Shown here: positions 53,010 through 62,825 of the stretch, piece after piece
Layout of the letters: each line of letters opens with the position of its first letter
Position numbering within the stretch: position 1 is the first letter of the stretch
Source of the DNA: an uncultured Bacteroides sp.
GTDB taxonomy: Bacteria > Bacteroidota > Bacteroidia > Bacteroidales > Bacteroidaceae
DNA length: 64,000 nucleotides
Assembly: GCF_958445495.1 (NCBI RefSeq)
Contig: NZ_CAUCSQ010000015.1
Coordinates: 35,635 to 99,634 of the forward strand
Reading direction: 5' to 3'
Notes under the pieces: generated by a model
Told to the model about the DNA's origin: nothing
The model's input: only the letters and a program-made list of their open reading frames with translations
Databases searched by the model: none
Translations under genes and position numbers: made by a program

Positions 53010-56000
53010 ATGAATAAACTGACGAGACTAAAAAGATGCAAAAGGTGTATCAGTACATTAATGCTTATGTGTTGTTCGCTATGGATGTGGGGACAGAATA
53101 CAGTTACAGGAGTTGTATTGGATGAAACCAATCTCGAAGTAATTGGTGCAAATGTAAAAGAAAAGGGAACTTCTAACGGTGCTATTACTGATGTTAATGG
53201 TACTTTTCGCTTAAGGGTGAATAATCTTCAAAAAGCTGTTCTGCAAATTTCATTCATGGGATATGAGTCTCAAGAAGTGTCATTGAATGGACGTAACCAT
53301 CTTAAAATTGTTTTAAAAGAGACTGCAAACGAACTGCAGGAGGTTACCGTTGTAGCTTATGGAACGCAAAAGAAAGAAACTTTAACAGGGGCAATTTCCG
53401 CAGTAGGTAATGATGCATTGGTGCGCTCCCCTAATGCGAGTGTAGCTAATACGCTGGCAGGGCAGATAACAGGACTTTCGTCCGTACAGACCAGCGGGCA
53501 ACCGGGACAGGAAGACCCTAAAGTGTTTATTCGTGGGGTCGGCTCTTTGACGGAAAGCGCTTCTTCTCCTTTGATTTTAGTGGATGGGGTGGAACGCTCT
53601 TTTTATCAGATGGATCCTAATGAGATAGAGAGTGTGACAGTTTTGAAGGATGCGTCTGCTACCGCAGTGTTTGGGGTACGTGGAGCAAATGGTGTAATTC
53701 TAGTGACTACGCGCCGTGGAAAAGAAGGAAAGGCGAAAATATCGGTAAACTCTTCTGTCGGCATTCAAATGCCTACCCGCATGCTTGAGATGGCAGACAG
53801 CTATACATATGCTATGTTAAGAAACGAGATTATTAAGAATGATAATCCCAATGCTACCGAAAATGACATGGTATTTAATAACTATGCATTAGAGCGGTTC
53901 AGGCTGAATGATGAACCCATTGTGTATCCGAGTATTGACTGGAGAAAATATCTGTTGAATAAAACCTCTGTACAAACGCAGCATAATTTGAATATTTCCG
54001 GAGGGACGAAAGACATACGTTATTTTATATCTTTAGGTTTTTTATATCAGAACGGTCTGTTGAAACAGTTCAAGGGAGTCGGATATGATAATAATTATAA
54101 GTATAAGAGATACAATTATCGGGCAAATCTGGATTTTGATGTAACTAAGACTACTATGTTGAAAATCGGTATTGGCGGTATTGTCGGCAACCGTAATGAA
54201 CCGATGATTAATGATGCGACCAATTCCATCTGGACTTTGATTAATCAGACTACCCCTTTCAGCAGCCCGGGTGTGATAGATGGAAAACTCATAGTCACCC
54301 CTGAAGAGCGTTTTGATAATAAAATAAATTTAGGTAACAGCGCTTTGCCCAAATGTTACGGAACGGGCTATTCTACTGCTATCAATAATACAATGAATCT
54401 GGATCTTCTGCTAAACCAGAAACTGGATTTTATTACAAAAGGCTTGTCGGTTGAAATAAAGGGGGCCTATAATACGACCTATGGCTTTACTAAAAAACGC
54501 AAAGGACAAGTTGAGCAATTTATGCCTTTTTATCAATCTTCTCTAGAGGATCCGTCATTAGGCTATGACTCACCGGATTTCAATAAAAATATCGTTTATA
54601 AAATAAAAGGAGAAAACAAAAGTTTGCAATACGACGAAAGTTCTTCTCGGGCAAGAGACTGGTATCTGGAAGCTAGTTTGAGATATAACCGTAAATTCGG
54701 TTCTCATAATGTCGGAGGGCTGTTTTTATACAATCAGAGTAAAAAATATTATCCGGCTCAATGGGTGGGAGTACCGTCAGCTTATATCGGTTTTGTCGGA
54801 CGTTTAACCTATGATTATAAGTCCCGGTATATGGCGGAGATTAATTTTGGCTATAATGGCTCTGAGAATTTTGCTCCAGGTAAGAGATTTGGAGCGTTTC
54901 CCGCAGGTTCTGTCGGTTATATCTTGTCAGAAGAGGCATTTATGAAACATCAAAAAATTGTCGATTACTTGAAATTACGTGCATCGGTTGGTTTGGTGGG
55001 AAATGACAACCTTGGAAATAATCGTTTCTTGTTTCTTCCGGACTCTTATGACGTGAATTTGAGCGGAGTCGATGCTTGGAATAACAATAAGTATGGATTT
55101 AATTTCGGCTATAATAGCAAGGCTCTGATTCTAGGAGCATTAGAAAAACGTCTGGGTAATCCAAACGTGACTTGGGAGACGGCTTTGAAACAGAATTATG
55201 GATTGGATGTTCATTTTTTGAAAAGTCGTCTGAAAATTTCTTTGGATTATTTTCTTGAGGAACGTAAAGACATTCTCATTAACCGTAAAACAATACCTTT
55301 GTTAACGGGGTTGACCTCTTCCGTTTTACCTGCCGTAAATATGGGAAAAGTAAAAAATCATGGATATGAGGTAGAAGTGAAATGGAATGATAGGATTGGC
55401 CAAGTTCAATATAATGTTCAGGCAAATGTTTCTTATTCAAAAAATAAAATAATTTTCCAAGATGAGGTAGAACCCAATGAACCTTATATGTGGCGGACCG
55501 GAAATCCGGTAGGAACCCTCTTTGGATATGTAGCCGACGGTTTTTATACAGATACGGATTTCGGAGAGAATGGCAAACTTATAGCCAGCCTGCCAGATCC
55601 GGGTGTGACGGTGAAACCGGGTGACGTGAAATACCGAGACCTGAACGGTGATGAAAAAATTACTTCAGATGACCAGACAATCATTGGACATCCTACCCGT
55701 CCTGCTTATACATTTGGATTAAACTACGGCATTAATTACAAAGGCTTTTTCCTGACAATGAATTGGACAGGCGCTGCTCAACGTTCGTTGTTGTTGGATG
55801 GAGCTTTTAGAGAACCTTTTGGGAACGGCAAGATACGTGGACTAATGCAATTTCATGCAGATACCCGATGGACACCGGAAACCGCAAGTACGGCTACCAC
55901 TCCCCGGTTTACGGAAACAAATGCTGTTTATAACATGCGTTCATCCTCCCTATGGGTACGGGACGGATCTTATCTGAAACTTAAGAATGTAACGATAGGG

Positions 56001-56186
56001 TATAATTTTACAGATAAAAAAGTGCTGAAGAAATTAGGTATCCAGCAGTTGGGTATCAAACTAACAGGTTATAACCTGTTGACTTTTGACAAATTTGATA
56101 TTATGGACCCAGAGTGTAATCCGAATAATGCGGATTCTTATCCTATTATCAAAATATACAATTTAGGTATTAATCTCACTTTCTAA
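53010..56186 (+). CDS. SusC-like TonB-dependent transporter (first pair)
   Basis: A 1058-residue outer-membrane transporter. After the signal peptide (to about 28) comes a carboxypeptidase-regulatory-like domain (TVTGVVLDETNLEVIGANVKEKG), the TonB-box-like EVTVVAYG, the plug (NTLAGQITGLSSVQ through SATAVFGVRGANGVILVTT) and the barrel ending YNLGINLTF. There is no STN domain, so it is unlikely to signal to an anti-sigma factor. It heads a four-gene operon with susD 5 bases downstream. Codons and bases are richer in A+T than in the chondroitin locus. Confidence 0.92.
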   Translation: MNKLTRLKRCKRCISTLMLMCCSLWMWGQNTVTGVVLDETNLEVIGANVKEKGTSNGAITDVNGTFRLRVNNLQKAVLQISFMGYESQEVSLNGRNHLKIVLKETANELQEVTVVAYGTQKKETLTGAISAVGNDALVRSPNASVANTLAGQITGLSSVQTSGQPGQEDPKVFIRGVGSLTESASSPLILVDGVERSFYQMDPNEIESVTVLKDASATAVFGVRGANGVILVTTRRGKEGKAKISVNSSVGIQMPTRMLEMADSYTYAMLRNEIIKNDNPNATENDMVFNNYALERFRLNDEPIVYPSIDWRKYLLNKTSVQTQHNLNISGGTKDIRYFISLGFLYQNGLLKQFKGVGYDNNYKYKRYNYRANLDFDVTKTTMLKIGIGGIVGNRNEPMINDATNSIWTLINQTTPFSSPGVIDGKLIVTPEERFDNKINLGNSALPKCYGTGYSTAINNTMNLDLLLNQKLDFITKGLSVEIKGAYNTTYGFTKKRKGQVEQFMPFYQSSLEDPSLGYDSPDFNKNIVYKIKGENKSLQYDESSSRARDWYLEASLRYNRKFGSHNVGGLFLYNQSKKYYPAQWVGVPSAYIGFVGRLTYDYKSRYMAEINFGYNGSENFAPGKRFGAFPAGSVGYILSEEAFMKHQKIVDYLKLRASVGLVGNDNLGNNRFLFLPDSYDVNLSGVDAWNNNKYGFNFGYNSKALILGALEKRLGNPNVTWETALKQNYGLDVHFLKSRLKISLDYFLEERKDILINRKTIPLLTGLTSSVLPAVNMGKVKNHGYEVEVKWNDRIGQVQYNVQANVSYSKNKIIFQDEVEPNEPYMWRTGNPVGTLFGYVADGFYTDTDFGENGKLIASLPDPGVTVKPGDVKYRDLNGDEKITSDDQTIIGHPTRPAYTFGLNYGINYKGFFLTMNWTGAAQRSLLLDGAFREPFGNGKIRGLMQFHADTRWTPETASTATTPRFTETNAVYNMRSSSLWVRDGSYLKLKNVTIGYNFTDKKVLKKLGIQQLGIKLTGYNLLTFDKFDIMDPECNPNNADSYPIIKIYNLGINLTF

Positions 56187-56191
56187 TAGTA

Positions 56192-57994
56192 ATGGCAATG
56201 AAGAATTATAAAAAATATATAGGCTGCCTTTCTCTTGTTGTGTGGATGCTGACGGGATGTGAAGACCTTAAGTTCGGAGATAAATTTCTGGATAAGCCGA
56301 TAAGTAACGAACAGAATATAGATTCGGTTTTTAATAAGAAAGTATATGCAGAGCAGGCATTGGCGGAAGCTTATCATTCTTTACCGGATTACCTGCCGAT
56401 GCAAGGACGTCTGGGATATGGTGTTTTGGAGATGCTTACCGATCTTGGTGATTGGACGAAAAAGGGAGCGCCTAAGTTCTATACGGGAACGATAGATGGA
56501 ACAAATACCTATTTGGAGCATCTTCCTTATCGGTTGGATGTTGACAAACGAACCATCGGAGTAGGACCGATATATGGTATCCGGAGAGCCTATATTTATA
56601 TTGAAAATGTAGATAGAGTAACGGATATGAGTGCGGAAGAAAAGGCGATAGGAAAAGCAGAGGCCCAAGTAATAATCGCTTATCATTATTTGCAGATGTT
56701 GCGTTATTATGGAGGTATGCCTTGGATAGACCATGCTTATACGGCGGAAGATGCGATGAAATTCCCTCGCATGACAGTTGAAGAAACGATACAGAAGATA
56801 GTCGGATTGTTGGATGCTGCTGCTACCGTATTGCCTTGGCAGGTAAATGCGGATAATGACGGGCGGATGACGGCAGCTTCGGCATTGGCTTTAAAGTCCA
56901 GAGTACTTCAATTTGCAGCCAGTCCTTTATTTAATTCCGATAAACCTTATATGGAAGGCGATGCCTCTTCTCAATACTTGACATGGTATGGAAACTATTC
57001 GGCAGACAGATGGCAGAAAGCATTGGATGCAGGATTGGAGTTTATGAGGGCCAATAAACAGAACTCGGATGCATATCAGCTAGTGAATACAGGCAATCCT
57101 CGTGAAGATTTCGCGGCAGGCTATTTCAACCGGTATAATGGCGAGGTACTGATTTCTTCCCGAAGATTTACCACCTATGCTACAGGGAAACTTCCTTTTG
57201 CCCAAATACGTTATGGAGTAGCTTCTCCTACGTTGACGTATGTAGATATGTTCCAGATGCAAACGGGAGAAGAATTCGATTGGAACAATCCGGACCATCA
57301 GAAATTTCCATTTTTTGATAAAGAAGGAAAGCCCAGAAGAGATATCCGCTTGTATGAAACGGTAGCTGTCAATGGAGATAAATTTAAGGGAGCTCAAAAG
57401 GTCCAGATTTATGAAGGCACTAAGCAATCACCTTATAAAGATGGTAGGATGAGCTATAATGGCTTTGCTATGAGAAAATTCATACGGAATTTTAACGATG
57501 AAGTGAATGGAAAATTTTATTCATGTCCGTTAATCCGTCTTCCCGAAATATATTTGAATATGGCAGAAGCAATGAATGAGCTGAATAAGGCGGAAGTTCG
57601 TGATGAATTTGGGAATACTGCTTATGACTATTTGAATAAAACGAGAATACGTGCTGGTATGCCTCCGATTTTGGCGTCAAATGTTCCGGCAGGTAAGCCG
57701 TTGCGTGAGGCTATATTACGTGAAAGGGCCGTAGAGTTTGGTTATGAAGAAGTACGATATTTCGATTTGATACGTTGGAAACGTACGGATATATTTACAG
57801 GTCAACGTTCACGTCTGATAATTAAACAGGATGAGAATGAACCGAGTGGATTTTCTTATACCATCTCTTATACGATGGCAGAGATACGTGAGTATGCGAA
57901 ACCTGAAAAGTGGGATGATAAATATTATTTGTTACCCTTACCTGTAGATGAGATAAACAAGAAATACGGGTTAATCCAGAATCCGGGTTGGTAA
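56192..57994 (+). CDS. SusD-like lipoprotein (first pair)
   Basis: A 600-residue RagB/SusD protein with lipobox LTGCE (Cys about 25), FGDKFLDKPISNEQNIDSVF, the helical AEAQVIIAYHYLQMLRYYGGMPW block and the C-terminal LPEIYLNMAEAMNELNKAE, RERAVEFGYEEVRYFDLIRWKR and QNPGW. It is the outer lid of the preceding transporter; the substrate is unknown. It starts 5 bases after susC. Confidence 0.92.
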   Translation: MAMKNYKKYIGCLSLVVWMLTGCEDLKFGDKFLDKPISNEQNIDSVFNKKVYAEQALAEAYHSLPDYLPMQGRLGYGVLEMLTDLGDWTKKGAPKFYTGTIDGTNTYLEHLPYRLDVDKRTIGVGPIYGIRRAYIYIENVDRVTDMSAEEKAIGKAEAQVIIAYHYLQMLRYYGGMPWIDHAYTAEDAMKFPRMTVEETIQKIVGLLDAAATVLPWQVNADNDGRMTAASALALKSRVLQFAASPLFNSDKPYMEGDASSQYLTWYGNYSADRWQKALDAGLEFMRANKQNSDAYQLVNTGNPREDFAAGYFNRYNGEVLISSRRFTTYATGKLPFAQIRYGVASPTLTYVDMFQMQTGEEFDWNNPDHQKFPFFDKEGKPRRDIRLYETVAVNGDKFKGAQKVQIYEGTKQSPYKDGRMSYNGFAMRKFIRNFNDEVNGKFYSCPLIRLPEIYLNMAEAMNELNKAEVRDEFGNTAYDYLNKTRIRAGMPPILASNVPAGKPLREAILRERAVEFGYEEVRYFDLIRWKRTDIFTGQRSRLIIKQDENEPSGFSYTISYTMAEIREYAKPEKWDDKYYLLPLPVDEINKKYGLIQNPGW

Positions 57995-58020
57995 CAATCG
58001 AATTGTTGAATAAAAAGAAA

Positions 58021-60792
58021 ATGATTATGAATAAATTACTTTATATAATAGCTTTCTCGTTGGCATTTGCCACTACGGGAATCGCCCAAAATGATGAAAG
58101 GCAAGATAAGGAAGTCGATTTGGGAATCCAGACAACGACGGAATTGCGGAAAACACAGGCTGTTTCTGTTGTCTATTCGGATGAATTGGACAAAAATGCG
58201 ACTACCAGTCCCTATAACGCCCTATATGGACTATTGCCGGGATTGAGTGTAATGCAAAATACAAGCTGGGGGACAGAAAAATCCCGTTTGAATGTACGGG
58301 GGCGAGGTTCTTTGAATGGAGATACCCCTCTGTTTGTCGTAGACGGTTTCGCCCGGCCGATTGAATATATCAACCTTTCTGAAATCGAGTCGATATCTGT
58401 ACTGAAAGATGGTGCTGCTACCGCCCTTTGGGGAGGTAGAGGAGCTAATGGAGTCGTATTGATAACCACTAAGCGGGGTATGTATAATAAGAAAGACATA
58501 AAAGTAGACTATAAATTTGGATTGGGATTACCGGTCAATCAGCCAGAATTCGCAGATGCTTATACTTATGCGAAAGCCCGTAATGAAGCGTTGAGATATG
58601 ATGGTTTGCAGCCGGATATGGATGAGGCTTCATTTTTGCCGGGAATAAATAGTGACCTTTATCCGAATGTCGATTGGCAAAAAGAAGCTTTGCGCAATCA
58701 CACGACCAGCCATCAGTTAGATATCACTTTTCGTGGCGGCGGCAAACGGCTTCGTTATTTCAGTGTCTTGAATTATAAGAACGATATGGGATTGTTGAAT
58801 GATAAATATACCGATTATACAGACCGTTATAACTCTCAGATGAAAAAATATTCCCTCAATCTTCGCATGAATCTGGATGTAGACATAACAGATGCTACAA
58901 AGCTGAAGTTGAATATGCTCGGTATGTTACGGGAAAGTAAGCGTCCCACAACGTCGGAAGCCACCTTATTTGAACAAATATTCAATACTCCTTCCGCCGT
59001 ATTTCCAGTACAGACCCAGAATGGATTTTGGGGAAGTAATAATGTGTTGAAAACGAATCCTATAGCAAATTTGGCAGATGTCGGCTATTATAAACTGAAT
59101 CAGCGTATGTTACAAGCGGATTTACGGTTAACGCAAGACCTGTCTGTGTTGGCCCGCGGCTTGAGTGCAGAATTGGCTGTCGCTTATGATAATAGCGCGA
59201 CTTATCAGGAAACAGCCAAGAAAAGCTTTCTATATCAGACAGTAGAGAAAGGTGAAAATGGGCAACCGGTTTATGTAAATTATGGAGATCCCAATGATGA
59301 GTTGGCTATTAGCAACAAAGGGCTGGCTAATCAATATATACATGCCAATTTTGAAGCAAAAGTCAATTATCATCGGATTTGGGATAAACACGATTTTGTG
59401 GTCAGTACGATGTTTCGTCAGGAGTCGATGACATTGACAGGAGCCAACAACAGCCGATATCGTCAATACATTATCGGAACTGCAGGATATAATTTTGATA
59501 ACCGTTACTTGTTGGATATCGTAGCCAATTGTTTCGGTAGCAGTGTATTGGGAAAGAATGACAAATATCGTGCATATCCAGCTGTCTCCGCAGCTTGGAT
59601 ACTTTCCAATGAGAATTTCATGAAAAAAAAATCTATAATAAACTATTTGAAACTTCGCGCTTCTTATGGGCGTTCCGGTTATGACATCTATGACTATGAC
59701 ATGGATAAACAATATTGGACGGGCAGTGGAGCCTATTATTTCCAGGACGGAAACACTTCTGCCGGCAGTAGTTTAAAAGAGGGGGTGTTGGCGATGAAAC
59801 GTTTGGATTTGGAAGTCGCTGATAAATATAATATCGGATTGGATATGAGTTTGTTCGATGGACTGGCCTTTTCCGTGGATGGCTTTTATGACAGACGTAC
59901 GAATATTTTGGTAGACGGAAGCGGGATGATATCCTCAGCGATAGGAATCACCATTCCTAAGATGAATGCAGGAAAAGTAGAGACAAAAGGAGCTGAATTG
60001 TCCGCCATATGGAAGAAAGCACACAAGGATTTTAACTACTATGCCGGAATCAATTTCTCTTATGCCAGAAGTAAAGTCATAGAAAATGGAGAAGGCTACC
60101 AGCCGTATGACTATTTGTCTCAAAAAGGTTATCCGATTGGGCAATGCTTTGGTTGGGAAGCTATCGGTTATTTCGAAGATGAAGCGGATATAAAAAGCAG
60201 TCCCGTTCAAAAGTTCTCGGAAGTTCGTCCAGGAGACATTAAGTATAGAGACTTAAATGGCGACAAAGTAATTGACAATAATGATCAAAAAGCAATCGGA
60301 TATTCAACCGCCATGCCAGAAATATATTATGGCATTAGTTTGGGATTTGAATATAAAGGTTTCGGTATTGACGCTTTGTTTCAGGGAGTAGGTCATTATA
60401 GCGTGATGTTAAATACCTCAAGCGTGTATTGGCCGTTAAGAAATAATACCAACATTTCCACTTGGTATCTAAACGACAAAATTCGCTGGACAGAAGCCAC
60501 GAAAGAAGTCGCCAATGTTCCCCGTTTGACAACATTGGATAATGCCAATAATTTTAGGAACAGTACGCAATGGCTGGAAAATGGAAGTTATTTCAAACTC
60601 CGTAATCTGAACATCTATTACAATTTCCCCTCTTCATGGGCTAAAAAGGTAAAAATGGAAAAGATTCAAGTATATGCAAGAGCCAATAATCTTTTCTCTT
60701 TAGACCATGTAAAATATATGAATTGTGAAGATTTGAATATCAATTATCCGGATATGACTTCTATTTATTTCGGTTTGAATATTAATTTCTAA
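58021..60792 (+). CDS. SusC-like transporter without the N-terminal regulatory-like domain (second pair)
   Basis: A 923-residue TonB-dependent transporter. The signal peptide (to IAQ, about residue 22) is followed by only about 35 residues before the plug begins (NALYGLLPGLSVMQ, LFVVDGFARP, GAATALWGGRGANGVVLITT), so the carboxypeptidase-like domain of typical SusC proteins is missing. The barrel ends YFGLNINF. The ATG at 58021 was chosen; 11 codons upstream are open but precede the signal peptide. A second ATG lies at 58027. It follows the first SusD gene by 26 bases. Confidence 0.9.
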   Translation: MIMNKLLYIIAFSLAFATTGIAQNDERQDKEVDLGIQTTTELRKTQAVSVVYSDELDKNATTSPYNALYGLLPGLSVMQNTSWGTEKSRLNVRGRGSLNGDTPLFVVDGFARPIEYINLSEIESISVLKDGAATALWGGRGANGVVLITTKRGMYNKKDIKVDYKFGLGLPVNQPEFADAYTYAKARNEALRYDGLQPDMDEASFLPGINSDLYPNVDWQKEALRNHTTSHQLDITFRGGGKRLRYFSVLNYKNDMGLLNDKYTDYTDRYNSQMKKYSLNLRMNLDVDITDATKLKLNMLGMLRESKRPTTSEATLFEQIFNTPSAVFPVQTQNGFWGSNNVLKTNPIANLADVGYYKLNQRMLQADLRLTQDLSVLARGLSAELAVAYDNSATYQETAKKSFLYQTVEKGENGQPVYVNYGDPNDELAISNKGLANQYIHANFEAKVNYHRIWDKHDFVVSTMFRQESMTLTGANNSRYRQYIIGTAGYNFDNRYLLDIVANCFGSSVLGKNDKYRAYPAVSAAWILSNENFMKKKSIINYLKLRASYGRSGYDIYDYDMDKQYWTGSGAYYFQDGNTSAGSSLKEGVLAMKRLDLEVADKYNIGLDMSLFDGLAFSVDGFYDRRTNILVDGSGMISSAIGITIPKMNAGKVETKGAELSAIWKKAHKDFNYYAGINFSYARSKVIENGEGYQPYDYLSQKGYPIGQCFGWEAIGYFEDEADIKSSPVQKFSEVRPGDIKYRDLNGDKVIDNNDQKAIGYSTAMPEIYYGISLGFEYKGFGIDALFQGVGHYSVMLNTSSVYWPLRNNTNISTWYLNDKIRWTEATKEVANVPRLTTLDNANNFRNSTQWLENGSYFKLRNLNIYYNFPSSWAKKVKMEKIQVYARANNLFSLDHVKYMNCEDLNINYPDMTSIYFGLNINF

Positions 60793-60806
60793 ACTATCAG
60801 ATAACA

Positions 60807-62456
60807 ATGAAAAAATATATCATATTATGTGCAAGCTTATTACTGTCAGTGTCAGGTTGCAGCTTGCTCGAATTGGATGAATCTACAGGTCTGAATCAGG
60901 AAGAAGCTTATTCCTATTTTAATAATGTCAAAGGTCTGGCTACTTATGTATACAGCCAACTTCCCGGAGACCTCGGAGTGTTTGACGGAGCTTTGAGAGA
61001 ATCGGCGACAGACAATTCCGTCTATATCTGGAGTGACAACAGCGTGCATGATTTTTATAACAACGCATGGAGCCCTAATAATACAGTGGATGATATGTGG
61101 TCTAAATGCTATGGAGCCATTCGTTCGGTCAATTCGTTTCTGGAAAACTATTCACAAGAGAGATTGGAACGCTTTCGTTGGAATGATACTTATGAGGAAG
61201 ATATTTCCAAAGCAACGATGTATCGTGAAGAGTTGCGTGTGCTACGGGCGTTCTTTTTGTTCGAGTTGGCTAAGCGGTATGGTGATATTCCATTACTGAC
61301 ACGTACTTACACCCTGGATGAAATCAACGGAGTGAAGAAGACTTCTTTTAGCGAAGTGATAAAATACATCTGTAATGAATGCGATGATGCAGCTAAAACG
61401 TTGCCGGTCAGCCAACAAGACTTTTGGGCCGAGACAGGGCGTGTAACCAAAGGTACGGCATTGGCCCTGAAATCGCGTGCCCTTCTTTATGCGGCAAGTC
61501 CGCTACATAATCCCGGTCAGGATTTGGAGAAATGGAAGTATGCTGCTGATGCGGCCTATTCTGTTATCAAAGAGAATTGGTATAGCTTGCCGAAAACGAA
61601 TGAAGATCCTTTATACGCCAAGAATGGAGGAAATGACGTCTTAAAATCGCCGCAACTGATTTTCGAACGTAGAAATGGAGACAGTTTTGATTTTGAAATG
61701 AACAACCTGCCTATCAGTTATGAAAAAGGAAAGACAGGTAATGTACCTACCCAGAACCTGGTAGATGCTTTTCAATTGATTGACGGGACAGACTTTGACT
61801 GGGAACAGATGAAACCCGGACAAAATCCGTATGAGAACAGAGATCCGAGATTTTATAAAACAATACTCTGTAATGGAGATACATGGATGAACTCTACCAT
61901 TCAGTCTTACGAAGGAGGCAAAGACGGAGCCGGAACAGCCGGAGCGACTACAACAGGTTATTATTTAAAGAAATACATGAATGAGACAGTCTCTCTTACT
62001 CCTTCCAGCGAGAAAAAGAAACCCCATCATTTTATAATATTCCGTTATGCGGAAATACTTCTGAACTATGCAGAAGCTATGAGTACCTGGAAAAATGCAG
62101 ATTATACCGATAGTGAACATCCGTTGTCGGCACGTGCGGCGTTGAATCAGGTACGTGCGGCAGCAGATATGCCCGATATCACGACAGACGGTGATGCTTT
62201 CGCCGAAAGTCTCCGGCGTGAAAGGCGAGTGGAGCTTGCCTTTGAAGACCATTGGTTTTGGGATATCCGTCGTTGGAAAATCGGTGATAAGACTCGGAAT
62301 ATTTATGGTATCAGGATTACAATTGAAAACGGAACACCCTCTTATAAAAGAGAACTGCTCGAAATACGTAATTGGGAAGATAAGATGTATTTATATCCGA
62401 TTCCGCAAACAGAGTACTATAAAAATCCGAATTTAGGACAGAATGCAGGTTGGTAA
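60807..62456 (+). CDS. SusD-like lipoprotein (second pair)
   Basis: A 549-residue RagB/SusD protein: lipobox SVSGCSLLELDESTG, EELRVLRAFFLFELAKRYGDIPL, and the closing HHFIIFRYAEILLNYAEAMSTW, RRERRVELAFEDHWFWDIRRWK and LGQNAGW. It pairs with the shortened SusC just before it (14-base gap) and is the last gene of the operon. No glycoside hydrolase follows. Confidence 0.92.
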   Translation: MKKYIILCASLLLSVSGCSLLELDESTGLNQEEAYSYFNNVKGLATYVYSQLPGDLGVFDGALRESATDNSVYIWSDNSVHDFYNNAWSPNNTVDDMWSKCYGAIRSVNSFLENYSQERLERFRWNDTYEEDISKATMYREELRVLRAFFLFELAKRYGDIPLLTRTYTLDEINGVKKTSFSEVIKYICNECDDAAKTLPVSQQDFWAETGRVTKGTALALKSRALLYAASPLHNPGQDLEKWKYAADAAYSVIKENWYSLPKTNEDPLYAKNGGNDVLKSPQLIFERRNGDSFDFEMNNLPISYEKGKTGNVPTQNLVDAFQLIDGTDFDWEQMKPGQNPYENRDPRFYKTILCNGDTWMNSTIQSYEGGKDGAGTAGATTTGYYLKKYMNETVSLTPSSEKKKPHHFIIFRYAEILLNYAEAMSTWKNADYTDSEHPLSARAALNQVRAAADMPDITTDGDAFAESLRRERRVELAFEDHWFWDIRRWKIGDKTRNIYGIRITIENGTPSYKRELLEIRNWEDKMYLYPIPQTEYYKNPNLGQNAGW

Positions 62457-62469
62457 AATAAGATGAAAC

Positions 62470-62505
62470 TGTAGCGGAATCTGATAATCTTCTCATTCCG
62501 CTACA
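62470..62505 (+). terminator. Hairpin terminator of the tandem SusCD operon
   Basis: Perfect 11-bp arms TGTAGCGGAAT (62470-62480) and ATTCCGCTACA (62495-62505) with a 14-nt loop lie 14 bases after the stop codon, followed by cagctctttt. Confidence 0.7.
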
Positions 62506-62813
62506 CAGCTCTTTTGGAAAAGGTAAAAACCTGTTTTTAGTCTGGATAAGAAAATTTTGATTAAACCCTTTCTGTTATTTGGTTTGCCTCCCTCAAGGCA
62601 TTCATCATGCAACTGTTTTCTTAAAAAATATAAGCAGCGATATCTTCCTGTAAACAGGATAGAATCAAGTCGGCGATACTTCAGATAATAACAAATTAGG
62701 ATTCGTGGGAAAAAAGACAGAAAGTCTATCGGATTTGTTTATTCCCCGAAATTCCTCCCTTCGTTTTTTAATAAATTAGCTAGAAAGTATAGTATTTATT
62801 GAATAAGAACGCT

Positions 62814-62821
62814 TATTTTTG
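62814..62821 (+). promoter_or_regulatory. Promoter -7 box very close to a start codon
   Basis: TATTTTTG matches TAnnTTTG and ends only 5 bases before the ATG at 62826, so the mRNA could be leaderless or nearly so. The box runs into a 16-bp perfect palindrome (62819-62834) that contains the ATG. Confidence 0.35.
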
Positions 62822-62825
62822 CAAC

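Larger units (their letters stand above)
62457..62825. other. Intergenic region after the tandem SusCD operon
   Basis: It holds the operon terminator at 62470-62505 and a promoter box at 62814-62821. The middle part (62510-62800) is A+T-rich and shows nothing I can name. Confidence 0.5.
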
